A stretch of 37,841 bases of DNA from an uncultured Verrucomicrobiales bacterium (GTDB taxonomy: Bacteria > Verrucomicrobiota > Verrucomicrobiia > Verrucomicrobiales > Akkermansiaceae), in the NCBI GenBank assembly GCA_937928425.1, contig CALFVL010000134.1, positions 1 to 37,841 on the forward strand. Direction: 5' to 3'. Below are positions 30,241 through 37,841 of the stretch, one piece after another. The notes under the pieces were generated by a model that did not search any database, was not told the origin of the DNA, and saw nothing but the letters and a program-made list of their open reading frames with translations. A program made the translations under genes and the position numbers. How positions within the stretch are numbered: position 1 is the first letter of the stretch; each line of letters opens with the position of its first letter.

Positions 30241-31743
30241 ATGAAAACCACCATCGCCCTTTTCCTCTCCGCCTTCACCCTCACCCATGCCACCGCTCAA
30301 GACTGGCCCATGTGGGGACGCACTCCAGACCGGAACATGGTCGGCCCCGCTAAAAACCTCCCCACTGACATCCACCCCGGCGAGCTCGACGACGAGACCG
30401 AAGCCGCCCTCCTCAGCGAGGCCAAGCACATCAAGTGGGCGGCGAAACTCGGCTCCCAAGCCTATGGCAACACCGTAGTGGCTGATGGGAAAGTTTACGT
30501 CGGCACGAATAACGAAAGCCCCCGCGATAAAACACAGCAAGGAGACCGAGGCATCATGATGGCCTTTGACGAGAAAGACGGCTCCTTTCTCTGGCAACTC
30601 ATCATCCCTAAGCTTGGTGCCGGGAAAGTCAGTGACTGGGAATACGTCGGCCTCTGCTCCTCACCCGCCGTCGAGGGAAAGCGCATGTGGCTCGTCACGA
30701 ACCGAGGAGAAGTCATCTGCTTAGACACCGAGGGCATGGCGAATGGAAATGATGGCCCCTTTAAAGACGAAGCAAAATACATGGCCCTCAAGGACGAAGT
30801 CGTCGAAGTCACTGAGCAACACGCCGACATTCTCTGGATCTATGACATGCGCGAAGAACTCGGTATTTTCCCCCATAATGTCTCCTCCTGCTCACCAGTC
30901 ATCATTGGAGACCAACTCTACACCGCCACCTCTAACGGGGTCGACTGGTCCCACACCAACATTCCCGCGCCTAATTCTCCCGCCCTCATCAGCCTAAACA
31001 AGAACACAGGTGAACTCCTCGCCGAGGAAGCCTCCGGTGTTTCCACCCGTGTCCTCCACGCCAGTTGGTCCTCACCTGCCTACGGGAAAATTGGCGGGAA
31101 AGACGCCATCGTCTGGGGTGGTGGTGATGGATACGCCTACGCCTTTGACCCAGAGCCCATCAAAGACGAAGAAGACTACAACATCTTTAAAGAACTCTGG
31201 AAAATAGACTGTAACCCTAAGGAATATCGCGAAAAAGACGGGAAACCCATCAAATACGCCACCTACGCTGGTGCCAGTGAAATCATCGGCACCGCCGTCA
31301 TCGCAGACGGCCTCACCTATCTCCTCATCGGTCAGGACCCCGAGCACGGAGACGGCGTGGGGAACATCCTCTGCTTAGATGACAAAGGGGGCATCGTCTG
31401 GTCCTCCCAAGAAGTGGGCCGCTCCATCTCCACCCTCAGCATCTCAGACGGCCTGCTTTATGCAGCCGAGTATAAAGGAGACATCCACTGCTTCGACGCT
31501 CAGACCGGTAAACCACACTGGAAGCATGAAACGCAATCACGCATCTGGGGGTCTACCCTAGTCGCTGACCAGAAAGTCTGGATCGGCACCGAGGATGGAG
31601 AACTCCACATCCTAAAAGCAGGAAAAGAAAAAGAAGTCTTAGGCCTCATCGAATTCCCCGCCCCCATCTACAGCAGCGCGATCGTCGCTAATGACACCGT
31701 CTACATCGCCACTCAGACGCACCTCTACGCCATTGCTAAATGA
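30241..31743 (+). CDS. Secreted PQQ-type beta-propeller repeat protein (500 aa)
   Basis: Signal peptide; DWPMWGRTPDRNMV; blades such as LNKNTGELLAEE, FDAQTGKPHWKHET and WIGTEDGELHIL. Confidence 0.92.
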   Translation: MKTTIALFLSAFTLTHATAQDWPMWGRTPDRNMVGPAKNLPTDIHPGELDDETEAALLSEAKHIKWAAKLGSQAYGNTVVADGKVYVGTNNESPRDKTQQGDRGIMMAFDEKDGSFLWQLIIPKLGAGKVSDWEYVGLCSSPAVEGKRMWLVTNRGEVICLDTEGMANGNDGPFKDEAKYMALKDEVVEVTEQHADILWIYDMREELGIFPHNVSSCSPVIIGDQLYTATSNGVDWSHTNIPAPNSPALISLNKNTGELLAEEASGVSTRVLHASWSSPAYGKIGGKDAIVWGGGDGYAYAFDPEPIKDEEDYNIFKELWKIDCNPKEYREKDGKPIKYATYAGASEIIGTAVIADGLTYLLIGQDPEHGDGVGNILCLDDKGGIVWSSQEVGRSISTLSISDGLLYAAEYKGDIHCFDAQTGKPHWKHETQSRIWGSTLVADQKVWIGTEDGELHILKAGKEKEVLGLIEFPAPIYSSAIVANDTVYIATQTHLYAIAK

Positions 31744-31823
31744 CTGTGCTTACGCTCGCTAGGGCTGCTCACCGAAGAGTTTAAAGACGGCCTCTTATAA
31801 GTCGGAGAATGATCTGAGTGGGA

Positions 31824-32501
31824 TTATTTTTTAAGTAAATCGCGCACTCGATTAAGGACGACTGCTTCTCCCATGATGAAGCTGTGGTCAGCATCTACGA
31901 CTTCAAGGCGGGTCTGCCCTATGACATGACCACCTGCTACACTCACCACACCATCGTGCTCCCCTTGAAAGAGGAAATTAAAGAAGGGGACACTTTGCCT
32001 CCTGCCCATAATGACAGTGACGTCCTGACCACCTGAGAAGCTGGGAATTTCACGTCTCACTCGCTCCGTAGCCAGACTCATTCCAGCAGGGCCGAGGAGG
32101 TAGTGAGCGGGTGGAAAATCCTGAAGCCAGTCGATAATTTCACTCCCTTGGTTAGGAGGAGCGAGCATGATAATCTTTCCAGTGACAAGTTCAGGATGAC
32201 GCTGGGCGAGACAGCGAAGGACGATCCCACCCATGGAGTGAGTCACAAAGTGAGTGATTTTTTCTGATCCACGCAGCTCTTGCGCAAGGCTCTCCACCAG
32301 CTCGCTCATCGACTTACGAAAAGAAGGATAAGGGTGATTAAATATCTCGAACCCTTCCTGAGAGAGTGTGAGGGCGAGTTCATCCATAGACCAAGCGCTT
32401 CGCCAAAGGCCGTGAAGGAGAACGACTCGATCTCCAGCCCCCGCACGATGACGCAAGCGCTGCCAAGGAAGGGGTGGGATGAGGAGCTTAAGGCGATTCA
32501 T
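31824..32501 (-). CDS. Alpha/beta hydrolase (lipase/esterase-like)
   Basis: VVLLHGLWRSAWSMDELA; FVTHSMGGIVLRCLA (GHSMG-type elbow); C-terminal VVDADHSFIM catalytic His region. Confidence 0.88.
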   Translation of the reverse strand: MNRLKLLIPPLPWQRLRHRAGAGDRVVLLHGLWRSAWSMDELALTLSQEGFEIFNHPYPSFRKSMSELVESLAQELRGSEKITHFVTHSMGGIVLRCLAQRHPELVTGKIIMLAPPNQGSEIIDWLQDFPPAHYLLGPAGMSLATERVRREIPSFSGGQDVTVIMGRRQSVPFFNFLFQGEHDGVVSVAGGHVIGQTRLEVVDADHSFIMGEAVVLNRVRDLLKK

Positions 32502-32684
32502 GAGAAGAAATTAAACAGGAATGACACCATATTTTAAATTGATACTAATGATTCAAACATCAGTTAAATTTATGATGAATTTGACGATTCATTTCACAAT
32601 GATCAGTGATTTCTCTGAGACACCTCGGGGAAAGTTTCGTCTTTCCAAATACACCTCATTCTCAGGCGGGATCTCTCTCAATTT

Positions 32685-33107
32685 TTAAGTGTCTCCTTGA
32701 ATCATCAACACGATGCGGCGGCTATGTGGCTGATCGCGGTGCTCAAAAAGAAAAATACCCTGCCAAGTTCCGAGAGCGACTTGGCGCTCGATGATCGGGA
32801 TGACCTCACTGGTGCGCGTGAGTACCATCCGGATGTGAGAAGGCATGTCATCTGGTCCCTCATGAGTGTGGATGAAATATGGACTGTCTTCCGGGACAAG
32901 CTGATCGAAGAAGGCATGTAAGTCCGTGCGGGCGCTAGGATCTGCGTTTTCCATAATGACGAGACTCGCACTCGTGTGCTGGATAAAAACTGTGACGCTG
33001 CCCGTAATAATACCTACCTGAGCCACCGCTTCCTCGACCTGCTGGGTAATCTCGTAGGTTCCCTTCCCCGAGGTGCGAAGGGTAAAACTTGCTGCGTGAC
33101 TTGGCAT
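32685..33107 (-). CDS. YjbQ/UPF0047 family protein
   Basis: GIITGSVTVFIQHTSASLVIMENADPSARTDL...HTHEGPDDMPSHIRMVLT...LGTWQGIFLFEHRDQPHSRRIVL is diagnostic. Confidence 0.95.
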   Translation of the reverse strand: MPSHAASFTLRTSGKGTYEITQQVEEAVAQVGIITGSVTVFIQHTSASLVIMENADPSARTDLHAFFDQLVPEDSPYFIHTHEGPDDMPSHIRMVLTRTSEVIPIIERQVALGTWQGIFLFEHRDQPHSRRIVLMIQGDT

Positions 33108-33193
33108 GAGGGAATTTTGACAGAAGACTGAAAAAACGCGCAGCGAAAAATCTCGCAGCGCGTCTTAGAAAATCAGGTGAAGTCCCCGAGTGC

Positions 33194-33565
33194 CTAAAAT
33201 CTAAACTCAGTTTGGTCCTCAATCTGCTCATCTACTGGCATGGCAGGAGAGCCTTGCCCACCCTCGAAGGAAGCCGGTGCCCGATTCGAGTCTGGAACGG
33301 TTCCAGGACCAGCAGGCCAGATAAGAACTGCAAGCATGATGGCAGCATAGGCTGCTCCAGCACCTGCAACCCACTTGATGGAACCTAACTCGCGGAACCA
33401 AGTCGCGACACGCTCGAAGAAGAGGGTAGTGGATGACTTGTGTAAAAGCTCACTACGCTGACGCTGCTGAAACTCAAGGAGGAAGTCCTCAAAGTATCCA
33501 TCACGAGGAGTCTCGTAGCGTTTGAGGCTTACAATTTTTTGAATTTGTTCTTCGTAGTTGCTCAT
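33194..33565 (-). CDS. Single-pass membrane protein, candidate anti-sigma-type regulator
   Basis: Cytosolic-type N-terminus, one TM segment WVAGAGAAYAAIMLAVLIWPAG; immediately downstream of a sigma factor gene on the same strand. Confidence 0.5.
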   Translation of the reverse strand: MSNYEEQIQKIVSLKRYETPRDGYFEDFLLEFQQRQRSELLHKSSTTLFFERVATWFRELGSIKWVAGAGAAYAAIMLAVLIWPAGPGTVPDSNRAPASFEGGQGSPAMPVDEQIEDQTEFRF

Positions 33566-33619
33566 ATCTGAGTGTTTTTATAAAAAATACTAAAAGGTTA
33601 ACTTTTCCAAGTAAAAAAT

Positions 33620-34231
33620 TTAGTGAATGAATTCTTCTAAATGCCCCTGCAATTGCTTGTGCGCATAGAAGAGTCTAGAACGGACGGTTCCTTCTGATAT
33701 CTTAAGGATTTTACTGATTTCAGCATGGGGCATTCCTTGGATATCAAACATGGTCACAACTGCTCTGTGGTCCTCTGACAGCGTTTGCATGGCTTCGTTC
33801 AATTTTTTTTGAAGTTCGTTCACATCGCTTTGGTGGCGAGGGTTAGCGGCGTGCCCGATATCGACCATAGCTTCGTCGTTTTGAATCCCTGAATCGACAT
33901 CATCAAGACTCCACGCGACACGGCGCTTCCTCTTTTTCAGGAAGTTAAGCGTCATATTAGTCGCGATAGAATAAATCCAAGTGTAAAAACTGGATTTACC
34001 CCGGAAACGTTTAAGTGATCGGTAGGCCTTCGCGAAAATATCTTGGAGCAGATCGTGAGTGTCCTCTTTATTAGAAGTCATATGGTAAACCATGCCGTAA
34101 AGACGTGGGCTAAATTTCACCACCAAGTCATCGAAGGCCCGAGTGTCCCCTGCTTGAGCACGGCGGACAAGTTCACGGTCAAGATCGGCATCAGCTTTTA
34201 CAGCAGACTCAGAATGCGGTTCACTAGACAT
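33620..34231 (-). CDS. ECF-type RNA polymerase sigma factor
   Basis: FDDLVVKFSPRLYGMVYHMTSNKEDTHDLLQDIFAKAYRSLKRFRGKSSFYTWIYSIATNMTLNFLKKRKRR and C-terminal IQGMPHAEISKILKISEGTVRSRLFYAHKQL. Confidence 0.96.
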   Translation of the reverse strand: MSSEPHSESAVKADADLDRELVRRAQAGDTRAFDDLVVKFSPRLYGMVYHMTSNKEDTHDLLQDIFAKAYRSLKRFRGKSSFYTWIYSIATNMTLNFLKKRKRRVAWSLDDVDSGIQNDEAMVDIGHAANPRHQSDVNELQKKLNEAMQTLSEDHRAVVTMFDIQGMPHAEISKILKISEGTVRSRLFYAHKQLQGHLEEFIH

Positions 34232-34301
34232 TAGGAAAAAAAAGGTTCGGATAGGGTCTTCTCGAGTCCTAGTTTAAAAGCTTGGGAAGCATCCTGCACG
34301 T

Positions 34302-34658
34302 TCAATCTCTGTTCAAAGATGGCCGATTCACCACCACTCCGACCCAGTCTGTCTCAGGCAGGATGAACTTTTCTAATTCCACCCGCACCTGGCGCACCGG
34401 ATAGTGTTCTAAAATAAAGGCCGCGATCTCCTGAGCCAAGGTCTCAAGCAAATGCCTCTCCCCCGCTGCCGCAAGCTGGCGAACGGAGTCCGAAACCTCC
34501 TTATAATCAACAGTCCCATCAATTCGGTCATCCTTTGAAAAAGCCCCCACCTCTAGAGTCAGATGGGCACGGAGATTTTGGCGCTCGGCTCTCTCCTCCG
34601 CAGGCACACCGATCAAGCAAGAAAGCTGTAGGCCACGAATAAGGATCTGATCATTCAT
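34302..34658 (-). CDS. folB: Dihydroneopterin aldolase
   Basis: DQILIRGLQLSCLIGVPAEERAERQNLRAHLTLE...GTVDYKEVSDSVRQLAAAGERHLLETLAQEIAAFIL; ATGA overlap with upstream HAD gene. Confidence 0.9.
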   Translation of the reverse strand: MNDQILIRGLQLSCLIGVPAEERAERQNLRAHLTLEVGAFSKDDRIDGTVDYKEVSDSVRQLAAAGERHLLETLAQEIAAFILEHYPVRQVRVELEKFILPETDWVGVVVNRPSLNRD

Positions 34659-35296
34659 AGAGCCACCCTTTCTGATCGCTGAAAATATTCACACACCTCC
34701 CCTAAATGGGCGAAGATCTGAGTCGGTTCCGTTTTGACCAATCGCTCAAGTGGGTCATAGCCCGTGCTCAGAGCAAGCGAGTCAATGCCCCCATGCTTGG
34801 CGGTGGCGACATCATGAGCCATATCCCCTAAAAAAGCAGTCATAGGAACCTTGAGTTGGTGAACCTTAAGGAGCTCTCCAATGCGTTCCCGTTTATCAAT
34901 AACCCCCGCATAGACCTTCTCAAAATAAGTCAGCAGCCCAAATGCCTGCGCTTGCTCCATGAAAATCCCCTCATCCATACTCGAAAGGACGAAGCAACGC
35001 ACCCCCTCAGCCCGGCACCACTCAAGAATCTCCCTAGCATGTGGAAGCAGCGTAACGCCGACTGGAGACTGCCTAAATGCCCTACGAAAAGTCCCCTCCA
35101 GCTCCGCAATCGCAACCCCTGGGAGGACCTCTTCATAAAAATCAGGATACGGCAGGCGGAAACGCTCTCGGAACTCCTCTCGGCTCATAGCCGGTAGCCC
35201 ATAATCTGCTAAAACCGCATTCGTCGCATACAAAGTGGGCGGCAAGTCATCCACCAAAGTCCCTGACCAATCGAAAAGTAAGGAATGATACTTCAT
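34655..35296 (-). CDS. HAD-superfamily hydrolase (phosphoglycolate phosphatase-like)
   Basis: LLFDWSGTLVDDLPPT; CFVLSSMDEG; AFLGDMAHDVATAKHGGIDSLALSTGY. Confidence 0.9.
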   Translation of the reverse strand: MKYHSLLFDWSGTLVDDLPPTLYATNAVLADYGLPAMSREEFRERFRLPYPDFYEEVLPGVAIAELEGTFRRAFRQSPVGVTLLPHAREILEWCRAEGVRCFVLSSMDEGIFMEQAQAFGLLTYFEKVYAGVIDKRERIGELLKVHQLKVPMTAFLGDMAHDVATAKHGGIDSLALSTGYDPLERLVKTEPTQIFAHLGEVCEYFQRSERVAL

Positions 35297-35316
35297 AGAA
35301 CGTCCTTCATAAATTT

Positions 35317-35721
35317 TTACCCGATCGTGAGCCGTAGAGAAAGCACGTGTTCCTCACCTAAATCAGCTTGTAATTTACGTAAGAGGCCTGGTTTGAGCTG
35401 CTCAAGGTGATAGCGCATCGCAGGCTGGAGAACCTTCAGCGTGAGACAGCCCTTCCGGAGAGAGACTGGCTCAGTCTGCTTCGCCACCAACTCACCTGCG
35501 AGACTACTCCACGCCTCCTTCACGCGCTCCTCATTCAGCCCTCCTTGGAGGCCGATCGAGTCTAAAATCGCCTCAATATGGTCGACCGGTTTAGAAACAT
35601 TCTTATTTAAATCGAGCGGACGCCGTGCACCCACCCACTGGCCTACGATATCAGCCCGCATATTTCGCCGAGATATCTTCTTCCCTTTCTGAGAATGAGC
35701 ACTCGGCTGGCGAGACTTCAT
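35317..35721 (-). CDS. DUF721/DciA-like protein
   Basis: VKEAWSSLAGELVAKQTEPVSLRKGCLTLKVLQPAMRYHLEQLKPGLLRKLQADLG typical of DUF721. Confidence 0.75.
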   Translation of the reverse strand: MKSRQPSAHSQKGKKISRRNMRADIVGQWVGARRPLDLNKNVSKPVDHIEAILDSIGLQGGLNEERVKEAWSSLAGELVAKQTEPVSLRKGCLTLKVLQPAMRYHLEQLKPGLLRKLQADLGEEHVLSLRLTIG

Positions 35722-35727
35722 CAGCCC

Positions 35728-35967
35728 CTAAGATTCGGCTCCATCATCACCGATGGCCTCGACCGGGCAACCCTCTAAAGCCTCCATACATAGAGCGGTC
35801 TCCTCCTCGTTCTCAGGTTGCTTATACACATAAGAGTATCCCTCATCATCAGAACGCTGAAAGTTCTCAGGAGCAGTCTCACGGCACAGGTCGCAGTCAA
35901 TACACTGAGAATCGACATAAAACTTCCCTGTAACACTTTCCGGATTTTTATCTTCAAGATCAGCCAT
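35728..35967 (-). CDS. Ferredoxin (4Fe-4S type)
   Basis: YVDSQCIDCDLCRETAPENF...CMEALEGCPVEAIG; start at MADLEDKN preferred over the upstream start in the ORF track. Confidence 0.88.
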   Translation of the reverse strand: MADLEDKNPESVTGKFYVDSQCIDCDLCRETAPENFQRSDDEGYSYVYKQPENEEETALCMEALEGCPVEAIGDDGAES

Positions 35968-36079
35968 AGCTTCTGGGGAAACTCTTCTCCCCTCAGAGAA
36001 AAGATGCAATCTCTTTTTACCTCATTGATTCTCCTATTGCAAGTCCTCCCACCAATGACTATCTCTCCTCCCAGCATCC

Positions 36080-36976
36080 ATGAGTGAAAAGAAGCATCGT
36101 GATAAACCATCCGAACAGACCAAGGAAGCCTCAGAAGACTTCTGGGACCTTGGAGACAACGACTTAGAACTCAGTGAGCCCTTGGAACGATCCGCAAACA
36201 GCCAGACCGAAGCTAAGGAAACCGACCAAAGCCCCCCATCTGGAGAAACACCCAAGTCTAAGCCCACAGACAAGTCCGAAGATCAGCCCAGAGACAAGGC
36301 CGAAGATCAACCCGAAGAACTTGACCAAGATCACAGCTCAGATCACGCCAACAGCGAGCCTACTAAATCGGAGATCAAAAAAGACAAAAAAGAAGCCGAT
36401 GAGCCCTCTAGTCTAAAAGAAAGTATCCCCACCAGCCCAGTCGAAAAGATCAGCCTCAGCATCCTCATCATCACCCTCATCGCCGCCCTGATCTGGGGGC
36501 TCTCCACCTTCCTCAGCGAGGCTCCACAAGGGAAAGTCATCACATTTATCGAGGACTACCCTGCTAAAGGTGAGCACGCCACCATCTCCTCGGTAAAAAC
36601 ATGGTGGAAAAAACCCATTCGTAGTGGAGAAAATGCCGATACCGGCATCGTGCTAGAAGCCGCCCTAGTCCCCTGCGCCGAAATCACCCTCAGCGAAAGC
36701 AGCTCCACCACCCTACGGATCACCTTCCGCAATGGCGCGAAAGAACTCATCGGAGACACCATAAACCTAGACACCCAGAACGGGAAATTCACCCGGAACG
36801 ACTCACAAACCATCACCGTCTACGCCACCTCCGGCTTCTACTCCTCCTCTAATATCAACTCCTACGCAAACGGAGACATTGACCCCTGGTCACTCATCAT
36901 CACCGAAGGCCTTACCGGTAACGAGGATAATCCCCTCGTCAGAGCACGCATTTCCGCACACAGCAGCCCTCAATAA
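36080..36976 (+). CDS. Single-pass membrane protein with charged low-complexity N-terminus, unknown function
   Basis: Long K/E/D/S/P-rich N-terminal region, TM segment ISLSILIITLIAALIWGLSTFL, folded-looking C-terminal region. Confidence 0.65.
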   Translation: MSEKKHRDKPSEQTKEASEDFWDLGDNDLELSEPLERSANSQTEAKETDQSPPSGETPKSKPTDKSEDQPRDKAEDQPEELDQDHSSDHANSEPTKSEIKKDKKEADEPSSLKESIPTSPVEKISLSILIITLIAALIWGLSTFLSEAPQGKVITFIEDYPAKGEHATISSVKTWWKKPIRSGENADTGIVLEAALVPCAEITLSESSSTTLRITFRNGAKELIGDTINLDTQNGKFTRNDSQTITVYATSGFYSSSNINSYANGDIDPWSLIITEGLTGNEDNPLVRARISAHSSPQ

Positions 36977-36984
36977 ATCATCTC

Positions 36985-37815
36985 ATGTCAGACTCACCCA
37001 CCCCACTCATCCCGGCCGAAGGCTGGCACGTCATCCACCTCTTCTACTCCATTGACCACAGCCAATGGGCCCTCCTCTCTGAGAGTGAACAACGCCAAGC
37101 CAAGACCCAGCTAAGTGAACTGGTCCAGGAAATCCGCGCCCATAAAGACACCCAGCTCCTCACCTACGCCATCGCCACCCCTAAGGCAGACCTCGGCTTC
37201 ATGCTCCTCACCCCAGACCTCCTTGACGCCACCCACTTCGAGAAACGCCTCACCCTCGCCCTCGGGGTAGACGTCCTCACCCCCACCTACTCCTACCTCT
37301 CCCAGACCGAGCGCTCAGAATACACCACCACCAGCGAGCAATATGCCAAAGACACCCTCATCGCCGAAGAAGGCCTCAGTGAAGGCAGCCCCGAATATGA
37401 GGAAAAACTCAGAGAATTTGACGACCGCATGGTCCACTACCTAAAGCACCGCATGTATCCCGTCCTCCCGGACTGGCCCGCCATCTGCTTCTACCCCATG
37501 TCGAAGCGCCGCGCCGCTCATGACGACTACAACTGGTATTCCCTGGACCACCAAGCCCGGGCCCAGCTCATGAAAGGCCATGCTAAAACTGGCCGCACCT
37601 ACTCCGGAAAAATCCTCCAACTCATCACCGGATCCACCGGCTTAGACGAGCACGAATGGGGCGTCACCCTCCTCGCTAAAGACACCATGGAGATTAAAAA
37701 CATCGTCTACGAAATGCGCTTCGACGAAGTCTCCGCTCGCTACGGCGAATTCGGAGACTTCTACATCGGCATGCTCCTCCCCCTCAACGAACTCTTTAAG
37801 AAAATTTGCCTCTAA
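36985..37815 (+). CDS. hemQ: Chlorite dismutase-family / HemQ-like coproheme decarboxylase
   Basis: FYPMSKRRAAHDDYNWYSLDHQARAQLMKGHAKTGRTYSGKILQLITGSTGLDEHEWGVTLLAKDTMEIKNIVYEMRFDEVSARYGEFGDFYIG. Confidence 0.9.
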   Translation: MSDSPTPLIPAEGWHVIHLFYSIDHSQWALLSESEQRQAKTQLSELVQEIRAHKDTQLLTYAIATPKADLGFMLLTPDLLDATHFEKRLTLALGVDVLTPTYSYLSQTERSEYTTTSEQYAKDTLIAEEGLSEGSPEYEEKLREFDDRMVHYLKHRMYPVLPDWPAICFYPMSKRRAAHDDYNWYSLDHQARAQLMKGHAKTGRTYSGKILQLITGSTGLDEHEWGVTLLAKDTMEIKNIVYEMRFDEVSARYGEFGDFYIGMLLPLNELFKKICL

Positions 37816-37841
37816 GGAACAACATCTCCCCACACCACCCT

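Overview
The window looks like a bacterial chromosome, probably Verrucomicrobia/PVC-like; that assignment is an inference from gene content, not proven. It runs from a Fur/PerR-type regulator tail and katG, through a C25-type peptidase and a formylglycine-type sulfatase, into a long minus-strand ribosomal superoperon (rpsL-rpsG-fusA-rpsJ-rplC ... rplO-secY-adk). The right part holds envelope, metabolic and regulatory genes: porin-like protein, amidase, holA, two PQQ-type beta-propellers, a sigma factor with a candidate membrane regulator, folB, ferredoxins and a HemQ-like protein. The most notable observations are: (1) an ORF missing from the supplied track, at 5375-5587 on the minus strand, encoding a complete SelW/Rdx-family protein with an in-frame UGA exactly at the U of a CxxU motif, followed by a hairpin resembling a bacterial SECIS element; (2) an almost identical ~78-aa helix-hairpin-helix-type domain fused to the C-termini of two different ribosomal proteins, L15 and L22, with diverged synonymous codons; (3) matching RGG/NRGG-rich tails on S3 (C-terminus) and S5 (N-terminus); (4) non-ribosomal envelope-type genes inside otherwise conserved ribosomal gene pairs; and (5) an unusually long L24-L5 spacer with a hairpin, at the position where E. 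coli places its S8 control site. All calls are from reading the sequence; no searches were run.
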